From Chryseobacterium oryctis (lineage in GTDB: Bacteria; Bacteroidota; Bacteroidia; Flavobacteriales; Weeksellaceae): a DNA stretch of 64,000 bases. Shown here piece by piece: positions 1-8,910 of this stretch (the stretch's first letter is position 1; each line of letters starts with the position of its first letter). A program made the translations under genes and the position numbers. The stretch spans positions 124,001 to 188,000 of the forward strand of contig NZ_JAPDHV010000006.1 of the NCBI RefSeq assembly GCF_025971925.1, given 5' to 3'. Under the pieces are notes generated by a model. The model saw only the letters and a program-made list of their open reading frames with translations. It was not told the origin of the DNA and did not search any database.

Positions 1-860
1 GAAAAGTTTCTTTGATCTGCTACAGCAAGTTCATTCCCTCTCTTTACATTATATCCTAATCTTATATTGAAATTTTTCTCAGGAAACAGTTCTGCACCTA
101 CTGAAAAATGATCTGCAATTTTCCTTCCGACATTTACTTCCTGTCCGTTTACATTATATTCCGAAGAAATATCAAACTTTTGCAAATCATGAGCTGTAAC
201 AGTAATAGCAAGAGGAATTGCCTTCAAAATTTTTGTATATCCTAAATCTATTCTAAAAGGAAGATTTTCTCTTGTTCCGTTGAAAGATTTAAACTGATAT
301 CCAAAGTTTCTTAAAACTAATGAAGCGACTTCTTTACTTTTCTTATTATGATAAGTAATACCTGCGCTACCTGCAATAGCAGAAGAAGTATAATTATCAA
401 TTTTTGAAGTGATGAAGTTTAGTCCACCTCCGATTGTCCAGTCTTCTTCAAACTGATAAGCATATCCGGCTCCAATGGCTACATCTGAAGCGGAAAAAGT
501 TCCGTTTTCAAAACCACTTTCATCCGTTCTTGGTATACTTCCATAACTCATGTACCGTGCATTGACAGTAGCCATATGACCATTATCAAAATCTTTGGCA
601 TAAGCAATTGTTCCGTATTTAGAGTCTGCCAAATAAGCCGCTCCGTTGATTGAAAGCTGTTTGTCTGAATCTTTATTCAACAAAGCAGGGTTTGCAATAG
701 CAAATGATGCATCATAATCTCTTATAGTAATTGCATCTCCGCCTAAAGCAGCCTGTCTGGCAGATACAGGAATATTTAGGAAAGGATAAACATTTGTTCC
801 CGTTTGTGCAAAAGAAACAATTCCTGATAGAAATAATGAAAAAATGACAATTTTCTTCAA
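1..860 (-). CDS. porQ: PorQ-like type IX secretion protein, 3' end beyond the window
   Basis: The minus strand is open from a TTG at 860-858 to the window edge, giving 286 codons without a stop. An in-frame TAA lies three codons before the TTG and there is no ATG or GTG between them, so TTG is the only usual start. The product opens with a signal peptide (LKKIVIFSLFLSGIVSFAQ), followed by the PorQ/PorV-like segment PVSARQAALGGDAITIRDYD and a barrel-type alternation of short hydrophobic strands. PorQ is known from Porphyromonas and Flavobacterium as an outer-membrane component of the type IX secretion system. Its promoter (879-908) diverges from that of pyrH. Family assignment rests on recalled sequence style. 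It fits the four type IX cargo proteins elsewhere in the window. Confidence 0.85.
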   Translation of the reverse strand, partial: MKKIVIFSLFLSGIVSFAQTGTNVYPFLNIPVSARQAALGGDAITIRDYDASFAIANPALLNKDSDKQLSINGAAYLADSKYGTIAYAKDFDNGHMATVNARYMSYGSIPRTDESGFENGTFSASDVAIGAGYAYQFEEDWTIGGGLNFITSKIDNYTSSAIAGSAGITYHNKKSKEVASLVLRNFGYQFKSFNGTRENLPFRIDLGYTKILKAIPLAITVTAHDLQKFDISSEYNVNGQEVNVGRKIADHFSVGAELFPEKNFNIRLGYNVKRGNELAVADQRNF

Positions 861-878
861 TTCAGTTTATTATTAATG

Positions 879-908
879 CAAAAATAATTCTTTTTCGTAC
901 TTTTCAAA
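879..908 (-). promoter_or_regulatory. Bacteroidetes-type promoter for porQ
   Basis: Read on the minus strand, TTTG (908-905) is followed after 18 bases by TATTTTTG (886-879), matching the flavobacterial -33 TTTG and -7 TAnnTTTG elements. The predicted transcript would begin about 10-15 bases before the TTG start, which supports that start. Confidence 0.65.
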
Positions 909-965
909 ATATTTCCTACATTATTTATACTTAAATATTTTTCTTTTATCAATATTTTTAATGAT

Positions 966-973
966 TATATTTG
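966..973 (+). promoter_or_regulatory. -7 element for pyrH-frr
   Basis: TATATTTG matches the TAnnTTTG consensus 53 bases before the pyrH ATG. No clear TTTG is present at the usual upstream distance, so only the -7 half is supported. Confidence 0.5.
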
Positions 974-998
974 CAAAGTCAAATTTTTGACAAGCTAA

Positions 999-1733
<735 letters not shown>

Positions 1734-1803
1734 TTAAGACTTTACTACTACTTATCAATCAACAATTATATAAATGTGTAACCTTTCAAATTTTTATTAT
1801 ATA

Positions 1804-2358
1804 ATGGAAGAATTAGATCTTATATTAGAATCTGTAAAGCAGGACATGGAGGCAGCTGTAAAGCACTTGGATCATGCATTTCAAAGAATTAGAGCAGGAC
1901 GTGCTTCTACAACAATGGTTCAGGATGTGATGGTAGAATATTATGGAGCAATGACTCCCATCAACCAGGTTGCTAACGTTTCTATTCCGGATGCAATGAC
2001 AATTTCTATTCAACCTTGGGATGCAAAAGCAATTAACGATATTGAGAAAGCAATCATTAATTCAAACTTAGGTTTTGCTCCTTCTAATAATGGTATTAAT
2101 ATAATTCTTAACGTACCACCTTTAACAGAGGAAAGAAGAAGAGATTTAGCAAAACAGGCTAAAGGAGAAGCAGAAGACACTAAAATTGTTGTAAGAAATG
2201 CAAGACAAAACGGATTAAAAGAACTTAAAAAGTTAGAAGGCGTTTCTGAAGATGTTGTTAAAGGAATTGAAGCTGAAATCCAAACTCTTACTGATAAGTA
2301 TGTTAAACTTTGCGATGAACAACTTAAAGTAAAAGAAGCTGATATTATGAAAGTATAA
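1804..2358 (+). CDS. frr: Ribosome recycling factor
   Basis: Works with EF-G to split the post-termination ribosome. The 184-residue protein has the family length and motifs: MEAAVKHLDHAFQRIRAGRAS near the N-terminus, VPPLTEERRRDLAKQAK in the middle (about 104-120) and a charged helical C-terminus. The frame is open 10 codons further upstream to 1774, but those residues (MCNLSNFYYI) do not look like the family; the ATG at 1804 gives the canonical N-terminus and is preferred. It lies downstream of pyrH and is followed by a strong terminator. Confidence 0.96.
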   Translation: MEELDLILESVKQDMEAAVKHLDHAFQRIRAGRASTTMVQDVMVEYYGAMTPINQVANVSIPDAMTISIQPWDAKAINDIEKAIINSNLGFAPSNNGINIILNVPPLTEERRRDLAKQAKGEAEDTKIVVRNARQNGLKELKKLEGVSEDVVKGIEAEIQTLTDKYVKLCDEQLKVKEADIMKV

Positions 2359-2384
2359 TTTTCAGTTTTGAAAATAAAATATTT

Positions 2385-2416
2385 AAAAGAGATTTCAACA
2401 TTGAGATCTCTTTTTT
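2385..2416 (+). terminator. Terminator after frr
   Basis: AAAAGAGAT (2385-2393) pairs perfectly with ATCTCTTTT (2406-2414), followed by a T run, 27 bases after the frr stop. Confidence 0.85.
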
Positions 2417-2439
2417 ATTTTGAATAAATCTTAAAAAAT

Positions 2440-2469
2440 AAAAAGATTCAGAAAAAACTGAATCTTTTT
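2440..2469 (-). terminator. Terminator for the lptG-like gene
   Basis: AAAAAGATTCAG (2440-2451) and CTGAATCTTTTT (2458-2469) form a perfect 12-base-pair stem with A/T flanks, so it could work on both strands. It lies between two convergent genes. Confidence 0.85.
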
Positions 2470-2491
2470 ATTTATAGATATTTTAGTAATA

Positions 2492-3946
2492 CTACTGATA
2501 CCTTTTATGTTCTTTATTTTTACTAAATCTTCTGGTAATAGGTTTAAATAACGCTTTGTATTTCTCCGCATCAAACAATTGAGAATCTGTAAGTGCTTTA
2601 TAAGTCATCAAAACCCCAAAAGGAAACAAAATCATATTCGGAAGCCAAGCTGCTAGATAAGGATTCATTTTCCCACCCCAAGCTACGTTTTCAATACCTA
2701 AATTCATCACATAGAAAATAATAAAAATTACAATCGCAATGATAACCGGAACACCCATTCCTCCTTTTCTAATAATGGAACCCAAGCTCGCCCCAATCAA
2801 GAAGAAAATAATACAGGTAACCGAATAAGAAAGAATTCTTTGCTGATAAATAACAACCTTACTGAAATACTTTACATTTTGTTTGATTTCCGTAGTTTTT
2901 CCGTCTAAAGTGGTTTTAAGATTCTCTAGTCTATTATGAGCATTGTAGATCATTTCAAGCTTTTTGTCTGTTTTTACAGTATCAATTTTTACTTGAAGTT
3001 TGGGTTTTGCTTTAGTTTTGCTTTTTTCCATATAGCTAACCACAGAATTCGTCTGATTCAATGCATCATTGGTTGTATTTTCAAAAAACTGTTTGTTATC
3101 TTTTTTAATATTCGCAATGGTTGTATTAAGCTCATTGAATGTATTAAAACGATAATCATCAGTAATTTGTTCTTTTTCAATAGCTTTATTAATGATTTCA
3201 CTAATATCAAAATGAGAAACTAAAGTATCAAATTTTATTGCCTGATCTGGTTGTCTTTCACGAGCATTTCCTCCTTTACCCTCCAAAGCATCTTCATAAA
3301 CATATCCGTTGTGCAAAACCAATTTCAAAAAATTCTTATTTGCTGCAGGAACAAATTGTCCTTTTTCGGCAACAATTGATTGTTGACTTTCAAAAGCACT
3401 GGATTTCTTATGAACAAAAACACCTTCTATATTTTCACCATTTTCACCATAAATCTTATCAAACTTCACCATATATCCTGGAATCTGATCTATAAACTGC
3501 CCTGGTGTAAAATTCAGTGCCGGTTTAGTTTGAGCAATATTAAAAAGCATATTCTTTGCTTTCTTCTGAAAATCTGGAATAATATTATTTGAAAAGAAAT
3601 ACAGCATGATTGCTAATAGAGTAGTAACTCCCAATAAAGGCAACATCACTCTCGTTAATGAAATTCCGGCGGCTTTCATGGCTGCAAGTTCATACCGTTC
3701 ACCAAATTCTCCAAACGACATAATACTTGCCAAGAGAATAGTAAGCGGAAGTACCAAGCTTACCACACTTACTCCCATATAAAAAAGAAGTTTGAGGATT
3801 TGCCAATAGCTCAATCCTTTTCCCATAAATTGCCCCAATTGAACCCAGATAATGTTTACAATAAATATGAAAAACAATACACTGAATATAAAGAAAAACG
3901 GTCCGAAGAAGGTTTTTATGATATATTTGTCCAGAATTTTTAACAT
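2492..3946 (-). CDS. LptF/LptG-family permease
   Basis: Inner-membrane permease of the YjgP/YjgQ family, which with LptB extracts lipopolysaccharide for transport to the outer membrane. The 484-residue protein begins MLKILDKYIIKTFFGPF, a typical family opening, with transmembrane segments at about 12-35, 54-80 and 100-120, a long periplasmic region (about 130-365), and three C-terminal membrane segments (about 372-392, 398-420, 430-452). FGERYELAAMKAAGIS at about 78-95 resembles the coupling helix that contacts LptB. The periplasmic part is longer than in E. coli LptF/G, as is common in Bacteroidetes. LolA lies directly upstream on the same strand. I cannot say which of LptF or LptG it corresponds to. 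Confidence 0.9.
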   Translation of the reverse strand: MLKILDKYIIKTFFGPFFFIFSVLFFIFIVNIIWVQLGQFMGKGLSYWQILKLLFYMGVSVVSLVLPLTILLASIMSFGEFGERYELAAMKAAGISLTRVMLPLLGVTTLLAIMLYFFSNNIIPDFQKKAKNMLFNIAQTKPALNFTPGQFIDQIPGYMVKFDKIYGENGENIEGVFVHKKSSAFESQQSIVAEKGQFVPAANKNFLKLVLHNGYVYEDALEGKGGNARERQPDQAIKFDTLVSHFDISEIINKAIEKEQITDDYRFNTFNELNTTIANIKKDNKQFFENTTNDALNQTNSVVSYMEKSKTKAKPKLQVKIDTVKTDKKLEMIYNAHNRLENLKTTLDGKTTEIKQNVKYFSKVVIYQQRILSYSVTCIIFFLIGASLGSIIRKGGMGVPVIIAIVIFIIFYVMNLGIENVAWGGKMNPYLAAWLPNMILFPFGVLMTYKALTDSQLFDAEKYKALFKPITRRFSKNKEHKRYQ

Positions 3947-3963
3947 GCGCCAAAATTAATGAA

Positions 3964-3991
3964 AAAGCCACAAAGTTTTCTTTGTGACTTT
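3964..3991 (-). terminator. Terminator between lolA and the lptG-like gene
   Basis: AAAGCCACAAAG (3964-3975) and CTTTGTGACTTT (3980-3991) form an 11-of-12 stem with a TTTT loop on the plus strand. On the minus strand it is followed by TTTTTC, so it can end the lolA transcript. It may be only partial, leaving some read-through into the permease gene. Confidence 0.7.
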
Positions 3992-4033
3992 AATATTTAT
4001 TATTTTTTTAAGATGTGAAATCTAAAATTCAGT

Positions 4034-4681
4034 TTACAACTCGGTAATAATGTAGTTTTTGAATTTATTTTTATCGAAAACAAACATATTCGGGTCTAAG
4101 TCCTGATTTTCTTTGTATTCTTTAATGGCAATTACTGCAACATCTTTATTATTTCCATGCTGTTCGAGTTTCACCATTTGTTTTTTTGAAGAATCAACAA
4201 AAAGGTAAACATATTTTAATCCGTTTGCTTTCACTGGAGTAAGTTTAATAAAATCTGTACTTACACCATTCACGGTTTTCTTACCGTTATATGTTACATT
4301 GTAATCATTTCTATAGGTTGTAAGATAGTTGATAGGGGAGAACATTGTAGAGCTTCCGTTTGGCTTAGCAATGGTAACTTCCATATCTTCTGCATTAATA
4401 TTATAGATTTTATTTCCATCAAAAATCTGTTCTGTATCCATGATTTTCAACTTATATTTATCTCCGGCTGCATAATATATTCCCGGTTCTGTTTTTTCAA
4501 CCTGACCATTTACACCACTTCCAAAAGAAAATTTGAAATATGTATTCTTTTTAGAATTGTAGTTTGCTGTGATATCATCTAATATTTTCTTTGCTTTTGC
4601 ATCTATTTTTTGTGCATTTGAAAAACCAATAGCTCCTACAACAAAACTTCCTAATATAATTTTTGAAACAATTCTTTTCAT
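4034..4681 (-). CDS. lolA: LolA-like outer-membrane lipoprotein carrier
   Basis: Periplasmic chaperone that carries lipoproteins from the inner to the outer membrane. The 215-residue product has a cleavable signal peptide (MKRIVSKIILGSFVVGAIGFS, cleavage near NAQ at 22-24). The mature part starts KIDAKAKKILDDITANYNSKK and shows the family's run of beta strands with a cluster of aromatic and threonine residues (GIYYAAGDKYKLKIMD at about 67-82). It ends with a short C-terminal extension. It lies between ftsK and an Lpt permease, a cell-envelope context. The gap to ftsK is about 70 bases with no terminator, so co-transcription with ftsK is likely. Confidence 0.88.
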   Translation of the reverse strand: MKRIVSKIILGSFVVGAIGFSNAQKIDAKAKKILDDITANYNSKKNTYFKFSFGSGVNGQVEKTEPGIYYAAGDKYKLKIMDTEQIFDGNKIYNINAEDMEVTIAKPNGSSTMFSPINYLTTYRNDYNVTYNGKKTVNGVSTDFIKLTPVKANGLKYVYLFVDSSKKQMVKLEQHGNNKDVAVIAIKEYKENQDLDPNMFVFDKNKFKNYIITEL

Positions 4682-4749
4682 TTTATTTATTTATAATTCT
4701 TAGACATCCTTAATTCATAAAAGTTAAACCTGAAATGTCTGTTTATCCT

Positions 4750-7302
4750 TTATCCACGCAAATCTTCCAAAAACTGTTCCAAAGAATGAAGGTCGCTTAT
4801 TAAAACTTCTCTGGCTTTTGCCCCATTAAATCCTCCAACAATTCCACTTGCCTCCAATTGATCCATAATTCTTCCTGCTCTGTTATACCCTAACTTCAAT
4901 TGTCTCTGAAGCATAGAAGTAGAACCTTGTTGAGTAGAAACAATAATTCTTGCGGCATCTTCAAACAAAGCATCTTTTTCGTTAGGATCAAATGCACCTA
5001 CAGTACTTGTTGAATCTTCAGAAACATATTCAGGTAGCATAAATGCAGAAGCATACCCTTTTTGCTCACCGATATATTCTGCGAGTCTTTCAACTTCAGG
5101 AGTATCTACGAAAGCACACTGAAGTCTTAGAATTTCATTTCCGTTGAAATAAAGCATATCTCCTTTACCAATCAACTGATCTGCTCCCGGAGAATCCAAA
5201 ATTGTTCTGGAATCTACACTTGAAATTACTCTAAATGCAGCTCTTGCTGGGAAATTTGCCTTAATCATACCCGTAATTACGTTTACAGAAGGTCTTTGTG
5301 TTGCAACAATAAGGTGAATACCTACTGCTCTTGCTAACTGAGCCAATCTTGCAATCGGTAATTCAACTTCTTTTCCTGCAGTCATAATCAAGTCTGCAAA
5401 CTCATCAACCACCAAAACGATATAAGGTAAATAACGATGTCCGTTTTCAGGATTTAATTTTCTTTCCGCAAACTTTTTGTTGTATTCTTTTAAATTTTTA
5501 CAGAAAGCATTTTTAAGCAAATCATATCTTGTATCCATTTCGATACAAAGAGAATTCAGTGTATTAATTACTTTATTGGTATCTGTAATAATTGCTTCTT
5601 CTGCATCCGGTAATTTTGCCAGATAATGTCTTTCAATTTTAGAATATAAAGAAAGTTCTACTTTTTTAGGGTCAACCATTACGAATTTCAATTCGCTTGG
5701 ATGCTTTTTATAAAGTAGGGAAGTAAGAATAGCATTAATACCAACCGATTTACCCTGACCTGTTGCACCCGCCATCAATAAGTGAGGCATTTTTGAAAGG
5801 TCTGCCATGAAGATTTCGTTAGAAATCGTTTTACCGAAAACAACTGGTAAATCCATATCTGTATTTTGGAATTTTTGCGATGCAATTACTGAACGCATAG
5901 AAACCATTGTAGGATTTTTTCTCGGAACCTCAATTCCGATAGTTCCTTTTCCCGGCATTGGTGCGATAATTCGGATTCCTAAAGCTGAAAGATTTAATGC
6001 TATATCATCTTGTAATTTTTTAATTGCAGCAACTCTGATTCCCGCTTCGGGTACAATTTCGTATAATGTAACTGTTGGACCGATTGTCGCTTTAATTTCA
6101 GCGATACCGACATTAAAGTTTTTAAGAAGTCCAACAATTTTGTTTTTATTTTCTTCTAATTCTTCTTTGTTGATTGAAATTTCTTCGTTTCCGTAATCTT
6201 TTAAAAGCTCGATAGTCGGCATCTGGAAATTTGCTAAATCCAATTTATGATCATATAAGCCATGCTTATCAACCAATTCTTGAGATTTTTTATCCGAATC
6301 ATCCAAAATATCTACAACCGGAGCAACTTCTACGTTAAATTTAATATCTTCTTTTGGTTCAGAAGAAAAAGAATTTGATGATTTGATATCGAAGGCTTGT
6401 TCTGGAGATGATGTAGGAATACTTGGCTTTGTATTTATATTTAAATTAACTGATTGTGAAAAATCGTTCTTATCATTTTCAAAAGAAGTCTGGTTAGGAG
6501 TTACAATTGTATCTAAATTAGTTGAGACAGGAACTTCAGGAAACCCTTTAGGAATATTTACAGGTTCTGGCTCTGTAACTTTTACGGTAGGTTTAGGTTC
6601 TACCTCTGTAATGGTAACTTTTGACTGACGCTCTTCGGTATTTTCATTTTCTTCAATTAATTCTTCATCTGCTTCAAAATTTTCATCAGAATTAGGCATC
6701 ATAGATTTTACCTTTCCGATGGTATTTTCATTAATTTGATTTAGTTTATTTTTGATAGAACTCGGTCTCAAATTAAACTCCAAAATAAAATACAAAAGAA
6801 TACTTGCTACCAAAACTAACCAAAGCCCTACAGTTCCGATAATAGCATTCATAGAATCCATAATTTGATAACCATAAACTCCACTCAAAACTCCCTGACC
6901 TTTCGTAATAGCTCCGAATAAAATTGGAAGCCAACAAATAAAAAACAGAGAGTGACCAACCGTTTTCCATGGCTTGAAAATTTTCTTTTTCAGAATTAAT
7001 GTTCCGAATACAAAAAATAAAAATGCGATTATAAATGAGGCAACTCCTATACTTTCAAAAATGAAAATATTGCCCAACCAATCACCTAATTTCCCAAAAA
7101 TATTTGAAGATTTAATGGTTTTATCGAGCATGGTTCCTGCCTGACTTTGATCTGCCTTCCAATTTGCTAAATATGAGACAAATGAAAAAGTAAGAACTAA
7201 AGAAAAAAGTATAAAAGTAAGCCCGAAAAATACTCTCGGCTTAGATAAAAACTTGCCTTTTTCAGGCGATTCCGGCTGTTGTTTTTGTGTCTTTTTGTCC
7301 AT
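4750..7302 (-). CDS. ftsK: FtsK/SpoIIIE DNA translocase
   Basis: Septum-located, membrane-anchored DNA pump that clears chromosome termini at division. The 850-residue protein has four N-terminal membrane segments (about 25-47, 82-104, 115-135, 150-174) and an acidic, proline-rich linker (about 200-360). The motor follows, with Walker A GATGQGKS at 512-519 and Walker B VLVVDEFADLI near 629-639. At the C-terminus is a winged-helix gamma domain (LQRQLKLGYNRAGRIMDQLE) that reads orienting DNA sequences. The translocase signature ATQRPSVNVITGMIK is present near 667-681. Length and order are normal. It starts at the ATG at 7302 below a -7 element. Confidence 0.96.
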   Translation of the reverse strand: MDKKTQKQQPESPEKGKFLSKPRVFFGLTFILFSLVLTFSFVSYLANWKADQSQAGTMLDKTIKSSNIFGKLGDWLGNIFIFESIGVASFIIAFLFFVFGTLILKKKIFKPWKTVGHSLFFICWLPILFGAITKGQGVLSGVYGYQIMDSMNAIIGTVGLWLVLVASILLYFILEFNLRPSSIKNKLNQINENTIGKVKSMMPNSDENFEADEELIEENENTEERQSKVTITEVEPKPTVKVTEPEPVNIPKGFPEVPVSTNLDTIVTPNQTSFENDKNDFSQSVNLNINTKPSIPTSSPEQAFDIKSSNSFSSEPKEDIKFNVEVAPVVDILDDSDKKSQELVDKHGLYDHKLDLANFQMPTIELLKDYGNEEISINKEELEENKNKIVGLLKNFNVGIAEIKATIGPTVTLYEIVPEAGIRVAAIKKLQDDIALNLSALGIRIIAPMPGKGTIGIEVPRKNPTMVSMRSVIASQKFQNTDMDLPVVFGKTISNEIFMADLSKMPHLLMAGATGQGKSVGINAILTSLLYKKHPSELKFVMVDPKKVELSLYSKIERHYLAKLPDAEEAIITDTNKVINTLNSLCIEMDTRYDLLKNAFCKNLKEYNKKFAERKLNPENGHRYLPYIVLVVDEFADLIMTAGKEVELPIARLAQLARAVGIHLIVATQRPSVNVITGMIKANFPARAAFRVISSVDSRTILDSPGADQLIGKGDMLYFNGNEILRLQCAFVDTPEVERLAEYIGEQKGYASAFMLPEYVSEDSTSTVGAFDPNEKDALFEDAARIIVSTQQGSTSMLQRQLKLGYNRAGRIMDQLEASGIVGGFNGAKAREVLISDLHSLEQFLEDLRG

Positions 7303-7316
7303 AATATCAATGTTCG

Positions 7317-7343
7317 CAAATTTAATGTTTTTTCAACATTAAA
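7317..7343 (-). promoter_or_regulatory. ftsK -7 element overlapping a palindrome
   Basis: On the minus strand, TAAATTTG (7324-7317) matches TAnnTTTG 15 bases before the ftsK ATG. A perfect 9-base inverted repeat, TTTAATGTT at 7321-7329 and AACATTAAA at 7335-7343, overlaps its upstream side. This could be an operator or just A/T-rich symmetry. No TTTG is found at the usual -33 distance. Confidence 0.45.
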
Positions 7344-7484
7344 GAACCCTTTTTAACTAAAAAGAACGATTAAACATTCCTTAAATATTTACATATTTCG
7401 TTTCCAATCGATTTAAAATGAGAAATGATAATGTTTAATTATAGAAGCATGGAGAAAAAACACATTCTCAAAAAATAAAAACAA

Positions 7485-7514
7485 CGAATCCGAAAAATAT
7501 TTTTTTCGGATTCG
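7485..7514 (-). terminator. Terminator after the guanidino hydrolase gene
   Basis: CGAATCCGAAAAA (7485-7497) and TTTTTCGGATTCG (7502-7514) form a perfect 13-base-pair stem. Minus-strand transcripts leave it into a T-rich tract. It lies just after the stop of the gene ending at 7530. Confidence 0.9.
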
Positions 7515-7529
7515 CTATAAAATGAAATA

Positions 7530-8504
7530 TTAAGATTTTCTTAAAAGAGCTTGTGTACTACAACGAAAAGCTCCTCCAAAACTTCTGCTAATAGAAAAAT
7601 CAACATATTCAACAGTTACTCCTTCTTTTTCTATTTCTTTTCCTATATGTTCGAAGGTAGGATCAGTTATATAGACTTGAGGTGAAACTGGTAAACCATT
7701 TGTTGCCAATTTCGTTGCTTCTTCAAACGAAACTTTGATTTTCTTCCAATTTTTAAATGTTTCAGGAATTCCGTCTAAAAATGCTTCTTCGCAGACAACC
7801 ATTAAACCTTCTTTTACTAAGCCTAATGCACAATCCAAATGCAGTATATTGGGATGCAATCTTACAGACTCTACTGTATATCCCTGTGGTTTTAATAATT
7901 TAGACAACCACGAAATGCCTAAATTATTTGATGCTAATCCTGAATTTCCTACAAAGATTTTATTACCTAAAACCAGCACATCTCCTCCTTCAAGAAACGG
8001 ACCGTTTCCCAAATCTTTACTTGTCAGCTCCGCAACTTCGGGTTGAGGAACTGCCACATACCAACAATCTTCAGGATATACATTTTCATTAAGCAAATTT
8101 CTAAGCGGAAAAACTTCTCCACGCCTGTGCAAAAAACGCAAAGAACCTTCTATAACAAAATTACCAATTGTAAAAAAGGGATCTCTGGCAAAAAAATTTG
8201 AATATCCTTTTGAACCTGTAACCTCTTTTTCTATAGCTGTCAGTTTTCTTGGCCGAAGAACTTCTACATTATATTTTTCAAGAACCGATTTTAAATTGGC
8301 TCGTTCCTGTTCCCATTGTTTTTGAAGAATAGGGAATGCTTCTGAAAAATCTTTTCCTAGATTTTCCTTCCCCATACTTTCTTCTATTAGCGATTTATCT
8401 AAAAAACGCAAATCATCTTCTCTTAGTTCTTTTGGGTAACCAAATTCAGATTGGGCAAGAACTACTTTTTTCAACGGCGCAAATTCGCTTTCAACAAAAA
8501 TCAT
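7530..8504 (-). CDS. Amidinotransferase/DDAH-type guanidino hydrolase
   Basis: Member of the guanidino-group modifying superfamily (arginine deiminase, dimethylarginine dimethylaminohydrolase, amidinotransferase). The 324-residue protein shows the conserved active-site stretches: FARDPFFTIG in the first half, FLEGGDVLVLG in the middle, a histidine segment NILHLDCALG, and a C-terminal catalytic cysteine in GGAFRCSTQALLRKS. The ATG at 8504 is preferred; a TTG 12 codons upstream (8540) keeps the frame, but the extra residues look non-coding. It is flanked by a terminator and a 380-base gap, so it is probably monocistronic. The substrate (arginine, citrulline or methylarginine) cannot be decided from sequence alone. 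Confidence 0.85.
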   Translation of the reverse strand: MIFVESEFAPLKKVVLAQSEFGYPKELREDDLRFLDKSLIEESMGKENLGKDFSEAFPILQKQWEQERANLKSVLEKYNVEVLRPRKLTAIEKEVTGSKGYSNFFARDPFFTIGNFVIEGSLRFLHRRGEVFPLRNLLNENVYPEDCWYVAVPQPEVAELTSKDLGNGPFLEGGDVLVLGNKIFVGNSGLASNNLGISWLSKLLKPQGYTVESVRLHPNILHLDCALGLVKEGLMVVCEEAFLDGIPETFKNWKKIKVSFEEATKLATNGLPVSPQVYITDPTFEHIGKEIEKEGVTVEYVDFSISRSFGGAFRCSTQALLRKS

Positions 8505-8883
8505 AATTGTACTATTTTTATGGTTCAAATTAAAATACAAGCTGTTTATTCACTCACTAAAATTCCCTTAAATAGATAGGTGTAAGTTACTGATAAAAAT
8601 TCACATTAAATTGAAATATATAAAAAATTGAAACACTTAAAAACAAACCAGCTGAAAATTCTATTTCAATAATTCTTATAATAAAACATTATATATTAAA
8701 ACTCATAAAACATAGACTGATCTCATAACGATAATAGATACTATAAATCTCTTTTGGCATCACATTTAAAATTAAATATTTCCCAATAAAAAACGTGTTA
8801 TTAAGAATCATTCAAAATAACAAAAAGAGGCTCTAAAATGATAAAAAACATCTTTTTTTATATGCTTTATTGTTTATCATCCT
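8505..8883. other. Non-coding gap between divergent genes
   Basis: About 380 A/T-rich bases with no credible ORF, tRNA or strong hairpin on either strand. It should hold the divergent promoters of the guanidino hydrolase (minus) and the cytochrome c maturation gene (plus). Only the latter's -7 element at 8884 is recognisable. Confidence 0.6.
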
Positions 8884-8891
8884 TATTTTTG
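8884..8891 (+). promoter_or_regulatory. -7 element for the ccsBA fusion gene
   Basis: TATTTTTG matches TAnnTTTG 20 bases before the ATG at 8911. A TTG at 8870-8872 is too close to be a good -33 element. Confidence 0.5.
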
Positions 8892-8910
8892 CAAGTCAAG
8901 TAAAAAAATC

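Noticed and set aside
5807..6196. 129-codon plus-strand open frame inside ftsK
   Set aside because: Lies opposite the conserved motor domain of ftsK and has no start signals or family resemblance.
8505..8883. Possible regulatory RNA in the gap before ccsBA
   Set aside because: No stable GC-containing hairpin or conserved-looking core could be found by eye.
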